From Fulvivirga maritima (GTDB taxonomy: Bacteria; Bacteroidota; Bacteroidia; Cytophagales; Cyclobacteriaceae), in NCBI RefSeq assembly GCF_021389955.1, contig NZ_CP089980.1, forward strand, positions 124,001-188,000: a DNA stretch of 64,000 nucleotides, in the 5' to 3' direction. Under the pieces are notes generated by a model, which saw only the letters and a list, made by a program, of their open reading frames with translations, had not been told where the DNA came from and made no database searches. A program made the position numbers and the translations under genes. Numbering within the stretch: position 1 is the stretch's first letter; each line of letters begins with the position of its first letter. Below are positions 9,393 through 17,774 of the stretch, in pieces.

Positions 9393-10085
9393 ATGTATAT
9401 AGCTGACCAGATGTGGGTAGCAATCGACTGCCTTGTGTTTGGATATGATGTTCAGGAGGAAAAACTGAAGGTTCTTCTCTTTAAAAGGAAGGTAGAGCCC
9501 TTTTCAGGCCAATGGTCTCTGATTGGAGGCTTGGTAAATTATGATGAAGATTTATATGCCTCTGCAGAGCGTGTTTTAAAAGAATTCACCGGACTGAAAG
9601 GTGTATTTTTAGAACAATTACAAACTTATGGCAAGGCGGATCGAGATCCTGGAGGTAGGGTTATTTCTATTCTATTCTGGAGCCTTATAAAATTAGATCA
9701 GTTATTTAAGGACATAGCTAAAGCACATGGAGCTAAATGGTTTGACATAGACCAGCTGCCGGAAATGGTATTAGACCACTGCCAAATGGTAGAAAATGGA
9801 AAAGAAAAACTTCGATTCCAGGCTAAAAATGCTCCTTTAGGGTTTGAGCTATTGCCAGAAAATTTCACCATGCCGCAATTGCTACAGCTTTACCAGGCCA
9901 TTTATGGACAACAGCTCGATGACCGGAACTTCAGAAAAAAAATACTATCTACCAAGCTGTTGATAAAGCAAGACTTTAAAGACAAGTCTACTTCTAAGAA
10001 AGGAGCCTATTTTTATCAATTTGACAAAGAGAAGTATCAGGAATTAAGAAAGAAGGGCTACCACATAGAGTTTACCCTAAAATAA
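9393..10085 (+). CDS. Nudix-related transcriptional regulator (NrtR/AraR type)
   Basis: A 230-residue protein with an N-terminal Nudix-fold domain (about 8-140) and a C-terminal winged-helix-like region rich in Lys (about 150-230: PQLLQLYQAIYG..., DRNFRKKIL). The Nudix box is degenerate: where hydrolases have REUxEExGU this protein reads ERVLKEFTGL, so the catalytic glutamates are largely lost. This pattern is known from NrtR-family regulators, and the Bacteroidota arabinose regulator AraR belongs to that group. Divergent transcription from galK suggests it senses galactose or a derivative and controls galK; that is inference. It converges with the ROK gene with six bases between stops. Confidence 0.85.
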   Translation: MYIADQMWVAIDCLVFGYDVQEEKLKVLLFKRKVEPFSGQWSLIGGLVNYDEDLYASAERVLKEFTGLKGVFLEQLQTYGKADRDPGGRVISILFWSLIKLDQLFKDIAKAHGAKWFDIDQLPEMVLDHCQMVENGKEKLRFQAKNAPLGFELLPENFTMPQLLQLYQAIYGQQLDDRNFRKKILSTKLLIKQDFKDKSTSKKGAYFYQFDKEKYQELRKKGYHIEFTLK

Positions 10086-10091
10086 AGCTGC

Positions 10092-11207
10092 TTATTTCTG
10101 CAACTCCTTATATGTTTCCATTTTACTTAAAGCAATGGCATATGCTCCTAAGGCTATGGCCTGGCTGGTCCCCAGTCTGGATACGCCCATAGGCAAACGC
10201 TTGTCTGCTATATACGAGACCTTTCTATCAGAAAATGGCACCACTACTTCCTTCACATCATGATTAAGGAAATGCTGCATACCGGCTTCATCATCTATAT
10301 TATATACTTTAGAAGCTAAGCGAGGCATTTTCACCCCCTCAAAATTCTCTATAGTACCATTTAAATGATCTATAATTTTTGAAGCAATTAACTTATAAGC
10401 TCCCGCTATTCCCCCTCCTATTACAATAACACCATCAAGCAAAGTAGCGGCATTAGCCAGTGATTCTGCTACGGCTACGGCCATTTCATCAAAGGCAAAT
10501 AAAGCAGCTTCCTTATTTCCTGCCATTCTACCTATAGCTATATCATAAATATCTTTCGGAGTTAACAACTCATCAATGCCCGCCTTTTGAGAATAGCTGC
10601 GCTGTACCGCCCTAATGCTCACTCCCTCTTCAGCAGTAAGCCTGGTATCCGTAAAATTACGCATGGCCCATATTTCCCCTCCAGCAGAGTTATCTCCTTC
10701 GCATAGTTGATTATTGATCACTATTCCTCCACCAAATCCTGTACCCAGGGTTATGCCTAAGAGATTTTTATACCTTTTATTTATGCCTGCTTCTGCCAAA
10801 CAGTTATTCACTTCAGGCAGGAGACCCATCATCGCTTCGCCATAAGCAAAAAGATCTCCATCATTACCTATATATACCGGAATATGAAAATGATCTTCCA
10901 ACATAGGGCCCAGTGCTACTCCTCCCCTAAAAGCAGGCAGGTTAGCTAAATCTCCTATAATTCCTGAACTATAATCTGATGGACCGGGAAAAGCAAAACT
11001 AATGGCTGAAGGCGCTACAGGCAACTGAGCTTTCACAGCCTCAAATCCTTCTAATATTGTGTTTAAACATAGCCTAAGGTCATGAGCTCCAGAAGGTAAT
11101 GTTATATCACTTATAATCTGACTGCTGTGTTGTATGGCCGAAAAAACAAAATTAGTCCCTCCCGCATCCAGCGTCATCACAATTCTGTCATCGTCAGATA
11201 TATTCAT
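10092..11207 (-). CDS. ROK-family sugar kinase
   Basis: A 371-residue protein beginning MNISDDDRIVMTLDAGGTNF, where DAGGTN is the phosphate-binding motif of the ASKHA/ROK fold. The catalytic region YIGNDGDLFAYGE contains the expected Asp, and ITLGTGFGGGIVINN matches the ROK glycine-rich motif. The usual CxCGxxGCxE zinc motif is not seen; the region reads EIWAMRNFTDTRLTAEEG, so this is a zinc-less member, slightly long for glucokinases. It probably phosphorylates glucose or a related hexose in the cytoplasm. It is divergent from a LacI regulator, and a palindrome sits between its -33 and -7 elements. Confidence 0.88.
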   Translation of the reverse strand: MNISDDDRIVMTLDAGGTNFVFSAIQHSSQIISDITLPSGAHDLRLCLNTILEGFEAVKAQLPVAPSAISFAFPGPSDYSSGIIGDLANLPAFRGGVALGPMLEDHFHIPVYIGNDGDLFAYGEAMMGLLPEVNNCLAEAGINKRYKNLLGITLGTGFGGGIVINNQLCEGDNSAGGEIWAMRNFTDTRLTAEEGVSIRAVQRSYSQKAGIDELLTPKDIYDIAIGRMAGNKEAALFAFDEMAVAVAESLANAATLLDGVIVIGGGIAGAYKLIASKIIDHLNGTIENFEGVKMPRLASKVYNIDDEAGMQHFLNHDVKEVVVPFSDRKVSYIADKRLPMGVSRLGTSQAIALGAYAIALSKMETYKELQK

Positions 11208-11249
11208 AAGTTTATATTAAATTCTAATCTATTGAGTAACGTTATGACT

Positions 11250-11278
11250 CAAATTTAATTAAAAAATCGATTTAGCAA
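11250..11278 (-). promoter_or_regulatory. Promoter of the ROK kinase with embedded LacI-type operator
   Basis: Minus-strand -7 element TAAATTTG (11250-11257) and TTG of the -33 element (11276-11278) with an 18-base spacer. The perfect CG-centred palindrome AAATCGATTT (11264-11273) lies in that spacer, a typical place for repression by a LacI-family protein. A second CG-centred palindrome, TAACGTTA, is at 11237-11244 just downstream. Confidence 0.55.
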
Positions 11279-11309
11279 TATAAAAATCTGATAATATAGC
11301 GCCAATAGC

Positions 11310-11348
11310 AATCAATCGGGCAAATTGATTTTAATAATAGTATATTTG
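11310..11348 (+). promoter_or_regulatory. Promoter of the LacI regulator with inverted repeat
   Basis: A perfect -7 element TATATTTG at 11341-11348, 18 bases before the ATG. The inverted repeat AATCAAT-N7-ATTGATT (11310-11330) covers the -33 position and could be an autoregulatory site. Confidence 0.5.
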
Positions 11349-11366
11349 AATTACATTAAGACTAAT

Positions 11367-12386
11367 ATGAAAAAGCAGAAATTCTCAATTAAGGACATTG
11401 CTACCAGCCTCAATATTTCGAAAACTACTGTTTCCTTTATATTAAATGGTAAGGCCAAAGAAAAACGTATCAGTCAGCCATTAGTAGACAAGGTACTTAA
11501 ATTTGTAGAAGAAGTAGGCTATACGCCAAATCAATTTGCCCAAAGTCTTCGCACAGGAAAGACCAAGATATTAGGCTTAATGGTAGAAGACATTAGCAAC
11601 CCTTTTTTCGCTCAAATAGCTAGAAACATAGAAGATAGAGCGTATGAAGCAGGTTATAAAATCATTTACTGTAGCACAGAAAACGATAAAGAAAAGTCTA
11701 AAGAATTTCTGCAAATGTTCCAAAGACTTGGTGTAGACGGCTACATCATAACCCCTACTGTAGAACTAGAAGAGGATATAAAGCCCCTGGTGGAAAGCAA
11801 TGAAAACATCATATTGCTAGATAGAAACTTAACCAGCCTTAACACCGATTATGTGATGGTTAATAATTCCGAAAGCGCATATGAAGGCACCAAGCACCTG
11901 ATAATGAATGGGTTTAGAAAAATCTCATTTATCACTATTTCGTCGAACCAAAATCAAATGACTGAAAGAAAAAGGGGGTATGAAAAGGCTATGAATGATC
12001 ACGCCCTGCAGCCACTAGTGCATGAGGTTTCTTTCAAAAAGAACTATAGTGATTCAGTAGCTGAATTAAAGGCCATTTTAAAAACAGAACCTGATATAGA
12101 TGCCATTCTCTTTGGTGCCAACTACCTGGGAGTAGCCGGTTTAGAGGCCATTTCACAGTTAGATATGAAAATACCAGAAGACCTTGGGGTGGTCTCTTTT
12201 GATGATAATGACCTTTTCAGAATAAATAAACCTTCCATCACAGCCATAGCGCAACCTATTGAAGAAATATCCGAAACGGTAATTAACCGATTAATTGATC
12301 AGATTAATACTGATAAGAAAAATACTAATAAAGAAGGCCTGTTTTTACCTACTACTCTGATAGCCAGAGAGTCTTCTCAGAAGTAA
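11367..12386 (+). CDS. LacI-family transcriptional regulator
   Basis: A 339-residue protein from the ATG at 11367; the frame extends upstream but MKKQKFSIKDIATSLNIS is the canonical start. The N-terminal HTH and hinge read IKDIATSLNISKTTVSFILNG and GYTPNQFAQSLRTGKT. The rest is a periplasmic-binding-protein-like effector domain (ILGLMVEDISNPFFAQIA, DGYIITPT, LGVVSFDDNDLFRINKPSIT). It presumably binds a sugar or sugar phosphate and represses the divergent ROK kinase through the CG-centred palindrome. No transporter or glycosidase is next to it, so the regulon is probably dispersed or small. Confidence 0.93.
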   Translation: MKKQKFSIKDIATSLNISKTTVSFILNGKAKEKRISQPLVDKVLKFVEEVGYTPNQFAQSLRTGKTKILGLMVEDISNPFFAQIARNIEDRAYEAGYKIIYCSTENDKEKSKEFLQMFQRLGVDGYIITPTVELEEDIKPLVESNENIILLDRNLTSLNTDYVMVNNSESAYEGTKHLIMNGFRKISFITISSNQNQMTERKRGYEKAMNDHALQPLVHEVSFKKNYSDSVAELKAILKTEPDIDAILFGANYLGVAGLEAISQLDMKIPEDLGVVSFDDNDLFRINKPSITAIAQPIEEISETVINRLIDQINTDKKNTNKEGLFLPTTLIARESSQK

Positions 12387-12473
12387 ACATAAATCTATAA
12401 AAAGAGGCCGTATCATTCCAACGTTGTAACAATCAACAGTGTCTATTAACTAAACGCTAAATCAACAAATCGA

Positions 12474-13181
12474 ATGAATACACTAAAACCCTTTAAAACG
12501 CTTTTTTATATAACCACATTATTGATCAGTGGATTTTCTCTAACCAGCTGCCTTGACACGGATGATCCTACTGTAGAATACACTCCGGTTAGTTTTATAG
12601 CCATATATCAAGGTGTACCTGACTTAGAGGTAGAAATTGAATTAGACAGCCAAACTATTACCACTAATGCGCTGGACTATGAAGTATACACGAACTACTA
12701 TTCTTATCCTGTAGGGCAAAGAAATTTTAAATTTGAATCTGAAAGCGGTGACTCACTAGCCTATATATCGTACCGATTTGAAGAAAATTATTATTATTCC
12801 ATATTCTTATCTGGTACAGACTCTACAGTTCGCCCTGTATTAACAAGAGACACTCCGCTCAGCAGTCTGGAAAACGATGCTGCCGTAAGATTCGTTAACT
12901 TGTCTCCAGATGCTCAGCCGATTGGCCTAAGAGTGAGAGATGCTGAATCTAATTTATTTAGTTACAGTCCTTTTAGAACTGTTACTTCTTTTTCAGAGAT
13001 AACTGCAGCCCCTACGGTATTTGAACTGGTAAATACTGAAGGTGAAGTGTTAGCTTACAGTACAAGTAAAAGATTAAATATGGGCCAATACTATACTATT
13101 ATAGCCCAAGGTTATGCAGAGCCGGCAGACGGACAGCCAGATCTTAAGATCAAAATAATTTCGAATTCTAATTCCAACTAA
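12474..13181 (+). CDS. DUF4397 domain lipoprotein
   Basis: A 235-residue secreted protein with a type II signal peptide: basic start MNTLKPFKTL, hydrophobic core, and a lipobox-like SLTSC with Cys at about residue 26. The mature part is beta-rich; VRFVNLSPDAQPIGLRV is the DUF4397 signature. Such lipoproteins are surface or periplasmic in Bacteroidota and of unknown function. It sits 88 bases after the LacI gene and is followed at once by a terminator, so it may be monocistronic. Confidence 0.87.
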   Translation: MNTLKPFKTLFYITTLLISGFSLTSCLDTDDPTVEYTPVSFIAIYQGVPDLEVEIELDSQTITTNALDYEVYTNYYSYPVGQRNFKFESESGDSLAYISYRFEENYYYSIFLSGTDSTVRPVLTRDTPLSSLENDAAVRFVNLSPDAQPIGLRVRDAESNLFSYSPFRTVTSFSEITAAPTVFELVNTEGEVLAYSTSKRLNMGQYYTIIAQGYAEPADGQPDLKIKIISNSNSN

Positions 13182-13190
13182 ATACGGTTT

Positions 13191-13225
13191 AAAAGGGGGT
13201 AGACCATTGGTTTATCCCTTTTTTC
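13191..13225 (+). terminator. Terminator after the DUF4397 gene
   Basis: An imperfect stem of A/G-rich left arm (13191-13206) and T/C-rich right arm (13210-13223), with G-T pairs, ending in a run of six T. Confidence 0.7.
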
Positions 13226-13294
13226 ATGCCTTAAAAGTATTTACACTCCATTTTACTGTATAAAATTCTCATTTTTTATGCAGATTAGTATGTA

Positions 13295-13945
13295 ATGGTC
13301 TTAATTACTTATACTTCTATTGCCTCCCCTATCAGCGAATCAATTTACTCAAAATATCAGCCTTTACTGAGCACTTATGACCAGCACAGGCTTAAAAGCT
13401 TTATCCGTAAAAAAAGTGCTGATGCCACCCTCGCCGGGAGAATACTTTTATTAGAAAACGCCCATTCACTTAACTATTCAATCAATCTTAGTGATATTAA
13501 AACCTCAACTGCAGGCAAGCCATACCTACCCAATGGTCCATTTTTCAGTATATCTCACTCTGCCGAATATGTAGTCTGCGCTATTTCTGCTGATGAGCAA
13601 CCGGGGATTGACATAGAAAAAAAGCGGCCTTTCGCCATTAATGGCTTTCAAGATCAGTTTTCTGATAAAGAATGGGAAACGATTATTTCTGCTAAAGACC
13701 AAACTGGCCAGTTGCTAAAATATTGGTGTGTAAAAGAAGCCTTATTAAAAAAAATAGGAATGGGCCTGGAAGTGCCAATGAAAGAAGTCTTCATTAAAAA
13801 TGATAAGGTGACTTATCAAGAAAGAGATTACTACTCTACCATTATCCCTATTTCAGATGAATATTCTACGACTTTAGTTACCAGCAACAAGCCTGAATAT
13901 GAAATAAGGCCATTTAACTTACAGGAAGTAAGCATCGAAAATTAG
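13295..13945 (+). CDS. 4'-phosphopantetheinyl transferase (Sfp-type)
   Basis: A 216-residue enzyme that moves the phosphopantetheine arm of CoA onto a Ser of acyl or peptidyl carrier proteins. The diagnostic motifs are all present in order: FFSISHS (about 85-91), PGIDIEKKRPF (Mg-binding Asp and Glu, about 107-117) and KYWCVKEALLKKIGMG (about 145-160). The length matches the shorter Sfp/HetI-like members. It is probably cytosolic. No carrier protein, NRPS or PKS gene is nearby, so it may serve the general fatty acid ACP or a distant cluster. A strong bidirectional hairpin separates it from convergent sod. Confidence 0.9.
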   Translation: MVLITYTSIASPISESIYSKYQPLLSTYDQHRLKSFIRKKSADATLAGRILLLENAHSLNYSINLSDIKTSTAGKPYLPNGPFFSISHSAEYVVCAISADEQPGIDIEKKRPFAINGFQDQFSDKEWETIISAKDQTGQLLKYWCVKEALLKKIGMGLEVPMKEVFIKNDKVTYQERDYYSTIIPISDEYSTTLVTSNKPEYEIRPFNLQEVSIEN

Positions 13946-13962
13946 GAAGGCTATAAATAAAA

Positions 13963-14038
13963 ATTGTATCAAAAGGAGATTACTGATTGGCAAATCAATT
14001 GAGACACATAAATCAATCCCTCTCCTCCTGATACAATT
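13963..14038. terminator. Large bidirectional hairpin between pptT-like gene and sod
   Basis: Left arm AATTGTATCA-AA-AGGAGA (about 13963-13979) pairs with TCTCCT-CC-TGATACAATT (about 14021-14037), with a 2 x 2 internal bulge and a 40-base loop region. A and T runs flank it on both sides. Confidence 0.7.
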
Positions 14039-14051
14039 ATATTTTAACTAC

Positions 14052-14663
14052 TTAAGCCGTTGCTTTAGCATAGTTTTCTTCAACTGCTTTCCAGTCTAGC
14101 ACATTCCAGAATGCGTTGATATAATCAGGTCTCTTATTTTGATATTTCAAATAATAAGCGTGCTCCCATACATCTAATCCTAAAATAGGAGTTCCTTGCT
14201 GATCAGCAACATCCATTAAAGGATTGTCTTGGTTAGGAGTAGAAGTGATTTCTACTTCACCATCAGCTGTAACATAAAGCCATGCCCAACCTGATCCAAA
14301 TCTGGTAGCAGCAGCCTGATCAAATGCTTCTTTGAAAGCATCAAGGCTACCCCATTTTTTATCAATAGCAGCTTTTAAGTCTCCAGAAGGAGCTGTAGCT
14401 GGTGATGGAGAAAGGATGCTCCAGAATAAAGAGTGGTTATAATGACCACCACCATTATTTCTAACACCTGTTCCGTATTTGCTTACACTTTTTAGAAGAT
14501 CTTCTAATGATTTTCCTTCAGCATCTGTTCCTTCTACTGCAGCGTTTAATTTCGCTACATATCCACCGTGGTGTTTTGAGTGGTGGATTTCCATTGTTTG
14601 TGCATCTATATTTGCATCTAAAGCATCGTAGGCATAAGGTAATGCCGGTAATTCGAAAGCCAT
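14052..14663 (-). CDS. sodA: Superoxide dismutase, Mn/Fe type
   Basis: A 203-residue enzyme converting superoxide to hydrogen peroxide and oxygen. The four metal ligands are visible: [10 protein letters not shown] near the N-terminus, NHSLFW, and [15 protein letters not shown], with the C-terminal NVLDW. There is no signal peptide, so it is cytosolic. Manganese versus iron cannot be settled; the GSGWAWL and WEHAYY environment is compatible with either, so the symbol is provisional. It is transcribed divergently from a Cys-rich HTH regulator, and its promoter (TTG-N19-TAATTTTG) overlaps the regulator promoter, suggesting linked control. Confidence 0.95.
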   Translation of the reverse strand: MAFELPALPYAYDALDANIDAQTMEIHHSKHHGGYVAKLNAAVEGTDAEGKSLEDLLKSVSKYGTGVRNNGGGHYNHSLFWSILSPSPATAPSGDLKAAIDKKWGSLDAFKEAFDQAAATRFGSGWAWLYVTADGEVEITSTPNQDNPLMDVADQQGTPILGLDVWEHAYYLKYQNKRPDYINAFWNVLDWKAVEENYAKATA

Positions 14664-14728
14664 AATTGTAATTATTTTATGTTAAACATTGTTTTACTCT
14701 ATACTAGTAAGCCTTTTTTGCTATTGAT

Positions 14729-14760
14729 TTTGCTTACATGAGACAAAATTATTTAATTTG
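14729..14760 (+). promoter_or_regulatory. Promoter of the divergent HTH regulator
   Basis: TTTG (14729-14732), 20-base spacer, TTAATTTG (14753-14760), one mismatch from TAnnTTTG. The start codon is only 22 bases further, so the leader would be very short. Confidence 0.5.
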
Positions 14761-14774
14761 AATAATTAAACAAG
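14744..14774 (-). promoter_or_regulatory. Promoter of sod
   Basis: Minus strand: CTTG (14771-14774), 19-base spacer, TAATTTTG (14744-14751), a full match to the Bacteroidota TTG-N19-TAnnTTTG pattern. It overlaps the promoter of the divergent regulator. Confidence 0.65.
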
Positions 14775-14781
14775 AAATCAC

Positions 14782-15438
14782 TTGGAAAAATATTTAAACT
14801 TAGACAACTACCACCTCAATCAGGCTCAAAGACAGATCATGATCTATCTTAAGCTTAATGGCGCCCAGCCGTCTAACGTGATGGCCAAGCACCTGAAAAT
14901 AACCAATGAAGGCACTCGTCTGCATTTGGTAAAGCTGATAGAACAAGGATTGGTAAAGTCAGAGCAACAAACCAAAGGTGTAGGCCGCCCCACTTCTATA
15001 TATGAAATTACTGAGCAGGGTTCAGATTTATTTCCTGACACGCATGCAGACCTGACAGTTCAACTTTTACATACTATCAAAGATGAATTGGGAGATGAAG
15101 CGTTAAACAAGTTAATAGCTGCACGCGAAAAGGATTTTTCTGCCAGATATAGTAATGCTATAAATGAAGAAGGCTCGTTAGAAAGTAAGCTGGAGACTTT
15201 GGTAAACATGCGTACTGATGAAGGCTATATGGCCACCTGGGATAAAGATGGCAATGAATATCTATTAGTAGAAAACCACTGCCCCATCTGCTCAGCAGCA
15301 AAAGAATGCCAGGGATTTTGTGGTGCCGAACTCAATAATTTCAAAAAAGTATTTGGTCCTGATGTAGAGGTAGAGCGCTCCGAACATATAGTAAAAGGTG
15401 ATCGCAGATGTGCTTATAAAATCAAAAACAAAGAATAA
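14782..15438 (+). CDS. HTH transcriptional regulator with C-terminal Cys cluster (COG2345-like)
   Basis: A 218-residue regulator. Residues about 10-90 form a winged HTH (RQIMIYLKLNGAQPSNVMAKHL..., GTRLHLVKLIEQGLV, KGVGRPTSIYEIT). The C-terminal part contains CPICSAAKECQGFC plus a later Cys in GDRRCAYKI, a spacing suited to an iron-sulfur cluster or other metal, as in the SufR/COG2345 group. A stop codon precedes closely and no ATG lies in front of the HTH, so translation probably starts at the TTG at 14782. The divergent promoter shared with sod suggests it senses oxidative stress or iron-sulfur status and controls sod; this is inference. Confidence 0.82.
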   Translation: MEKYLNLDNYHLNQAQRQIMIYLKLNGAQPSNVMAKHLKITNEGTRLHLVKLIEQGLVKSEQQTKGVGRPTSIYEITEQGSDLFPDTHADLTVQLLHTIKDELGDEALNKLIAAREKDFSARYSNAINEEGSLESKLETLVNMRTDEGYMATWDKDGNEYLLVENHCPICSAAKECQGFCGAELNNFKKVFGPDVEVERSEHIVKGDRRCAYKIKNKE

Positions 15439-15543
15439 AATCAACACTGATTGATTTTTACCATATCTGCTTTGCATTCTACTATCTTTTAAAACACTTC
15501 TCCTCTTAGCTTTGTCAAAGTAATAAAACTAAAAAATAATGCT

Positions 15544-16299
15544 ATGACAAAAACAGCGATAGTAACAGGAGGAAGCAGGGGTCTAGGCAGAGATATGTCT
15601 ATCAACCTGGCTAAAAAGGGGATTAATGTAATACTCACCTATAACAGTAATGAAGACAAAGCCAACGAAGTGGTGGCTGAAATAGAGGCTTTAGGCCAAA
15701 AAGCAATTGCTTATCAATTAGATACCAGCGATGTTTCTCAATTTGACGCTTTTCTTAAAAAGGCCACTGATCATTTACAGGAAAAGGAAGGCCAACCTAA
15801 TTTTGATTTCCTCATTAACAATGCAGGAATAGGTTTACATACTCCCTTTGCTGAAACTTCCGAAGAGCAGTTTGATCAGCTCATGAACATCCACGTAAAA
15901 GGCGTATTTTTCCTTACTCAAAAGGCATTACCCTTTATGAATGACGGCGGTGCCATTATTAACATCTCCAGTGGTTTAGCCCGATTCTCTACTCCCGGAT
16001 ATTCAGCCTACGCTTCTATGAAAGGAGCCATTGAAGTACTCTCTAGATACCAGGCACAAGAACTGGGCAGCAGAGGCATTCGCTCTAATGTAGTGGCTCC
16101 TGGCGCCATTGAAACAGACTTTGGCGGCGGCTTGGTAAGAGACAACAAAGAGGTAAACAAGGTGATTTCTTCTTCCATAGCACTAGGCAGAGCTGGCTTA
16201 CCTGAAGATATTGGTGCTGTAGTAGCCTTTTTATGTACTGATGAAGCGAAATGGATCAATGCGCAACGCATTGAAGTTTCTGGTGGACAATATATTTAA
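15544..16299 (+). CDS. Short-chain dehydrogenase/reductase
   Basis: A 251-residue classical SDR. The Rossmann motif is TGGSRGLG (residues 9-16), the structural motif NNAG follows at about 97, the catalytic Ser is in INISSG, and the catalytic YxxxK is YASMK. The C-terminal VSGGQYI is usual. It would carry out NAD(P)H-linked oxidation or reduction of a carbonyl/alcohol; the substrate cannot be read from the sequence. It is followed by a hairpin and an AraC regulator on the same strand. SDR/AraC pairs of this kind are common, and the regulator probably controls this gene. Confidence 0.92.
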   Translation: MTKTAIVTGGSRGLGRDMSINLAKKGINVILTYNSNEDKANEVVAEIEALGQKAIAYQLDTSDVSQFDAFLKKATDHLQEKEGQPNFDFLINNAGIGLHTPFAETSEEQFDQLMNIHVKGVFFLTQKALPFMNDGGAIINISSGLARFSTPGYSAYASMKGAIEVLSRYQAQELGSRGIRSNVVAPGAIETDFGGGLVRDNKEVNKVISSSIALGRAGLPEDIGAVVAFLCTDEAKWINAQRIEVSGGQYI

Positions 16300-16311
16300 A
16301 GCAACAAAAAC

Positions 16312-16347
16312 GGTTCTATTGAGTATATCTAATTACTCAATAGAGCC
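16312..16347 (+). terminator. Hairpin between SDR and AraC genes
   Basis: A 14-bp stem (16312-16325 with 16334-16347, one G-T pair) and an 8-base loop, without a long T tract. It may act as an attenuator or partial terminator before the AraC gene. Confidence 0.6.
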
Positions 16348-16364
16348 TATTAACTTTAACTGAT

Positions 16365-17261
16365 ATGGAAGAAACATTAACTTTTGAAGAATTTTACCGC
16401 AAAAAACATGGGCTCGATTCAGAGACACCTATTCCAAAACTTCAACCGTTTAATATTTACAGGCTTAACGAGGCAGGGAAAGATAAACCTATGCCATACA
16501 GTAGAAAAGACTATTATAAAATAAGCTTAATAAGTGGGAAGAACAAAGTCCATTTTGCCGATAAAGTACTGGAGGTAGAAGATAATATGCTGCTCTTCGC
16601 CAACCCACAGATACCTTATAACTGGGATCCGCTTAGCGATGACAAACATGGCGCATTCTGTGTATTCACCAAAGATTTCTTCAATGGATATGCGCATATT
16701 AAAGATTATCCGCTATTTAAACCCGGCGGCACTCCTATCTTATCCATCAGCGATCAAGAAATGGCCAATATCTATGCTATCTACGAAAAAATGTTTCAAG
16801 AAATAGTATCTGATTATGCTTACAAATATGATGTATTAAGAAACCTGACCTCTGAGCTAATACACGCTGCCATGAAACTTAGGCCTGCGAAATTCCAGAC
16901 CACCTCCTCATCAGAGAGTAATGCCTCTGAGAGAATTACTAACTTCTTCCTTGAATTACTAGAAAGACAGTTTCCTATTGAATCTACACAACAGCAAATA
17001 GAAATAAAATCACCTTCTGAGTTTGCAGACAGACTTAATGTCCATATCAATCACCTCAACAAAGTTTTGAAAGAAACCACCGGCAAAACCACCTCTCAAA
17101 TTATTGCCGACCGATTAGCTATGGAGGCCAGAGCAATGCTAAAGCATACCCATTGGAATATTGCCGAAATAGGCTGGTGTCTGGGCTTTGAAGATAGTTC
17201 TCATTTTATAAAATTCTTTAAAAAGAATACGCAAACTACCCCAACCTCCTACAGAGGATAA
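16365..17261 (+). CDS. AraC-family transcriptional regulator
   Basis: A 298-residue protein. The N-terminal 170 residues look like the cupin-type sensor domain of Bacteroidota AraC regulators (FNIYRLNEAG..., YYKISLISGKN, NMLLFANPQIPYNWDP). The C-terminal 100 residues contain the two HTH units: FADRLNVHINHLNKVLKETT and WNIAEIGWCLGFEDSSHFIKFFKK, ending TPTSYRG. It is a DNA-binding regulator, probably an activator. It lies 65 bases after the SDR gene on the same strand, separated by a hairpin; the effector is unknown. Confidence 0.93.
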   Translation: MEETLTFEEFYRKKHGLDSETPIPKLQPFNIYRLNEAGKDKPMPYSRKDYYKISLISGKNKVHFADKVLEVEDNMLLFANPQIPYNWDPLSDDKHGAFCVFTKDFFNGYAHIKDYPLFKPGGTPILSISDQEMANIYAIYEKMFQEIVSDYAYKYDVLRNLTSELIHAAMKLRPAKFQTTSSSESNASERITNFFLELLERQFPIESTQQQIEIKSPSEFADRLNVHINHLNKVLKETTGKTTSQIIADRLAMEARAMLKHTHWNIAEIGWCLGFEDSSHFIKFFKKNTQTTPTSYRG

Positions 17262-17412
17262 TGTTCCAAAACTTAACCGAGCCAGTGTCGAAAGGAATTA
17301 CATGACAAGTTAGTGTCACATTAAGTCAATGGAAAAGCCTTCCTCATCCTAATAAAGAAGACTTCGAAACCACTTTAGAGACAGCCCCTAGTTCTTGCTC
17401 TACAAGCTATAA

Positions 17413-17762
17413 TCAACCTCCAGATTTTTTAGCACCATAACCGGCTGATTTTAAAATCTCCATCACTTTATCTCTAAAATCACCCTGAATAAGAATCTCT
17501 CCATCTTTAGCAGATCCTCCTACTCCACATTTAGATTTAAGCGTTTTGCCCAGATCTTTCAAATCATCTTGTGATCCTACAAAGCCTGTAATAAGCGTTA
17601 CTTGCTTACCTCCTCTGGCCTTTTTATCGAGCTGTACTTTTAGATTCTGTGCTGATGGCTCAAGAGTTTCTTCTTCAGAATCTCCCTCATATTCGTATTC
17701 ATAATCATTGTTAGTGCTATACACTACGCCATCTCTATTCTTCCAATTATTTTCTTAGCCAT
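17413..17762 (-). CDS. yciH: SUI1/eIF1-like translation factor (YciH), 5' end frameshifted
   Basis: A protein of about 115 residues of the eIF1/SUI1 fold, which in bacteria can influence start-codon fidelity. The uninterrupted frame (17413-17724) covers [13 protein letters not shown] followed by the SUI1 core [12 protein letters not shown] and [17 protein letters not shown]. In that frame only a GTG at 17724 is available. Upstream, a natural start [17 protein letters not shown] would be read from the ATG at 17762 if one base were added to the T run at 17750-17753. I therefore infer a 1-base loss in a homopolymer. The gene lies 12 bases after porP on the same strand. Confidence 0.82.
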
Positions 17763-17774
17763 TTTATTTTGTTT

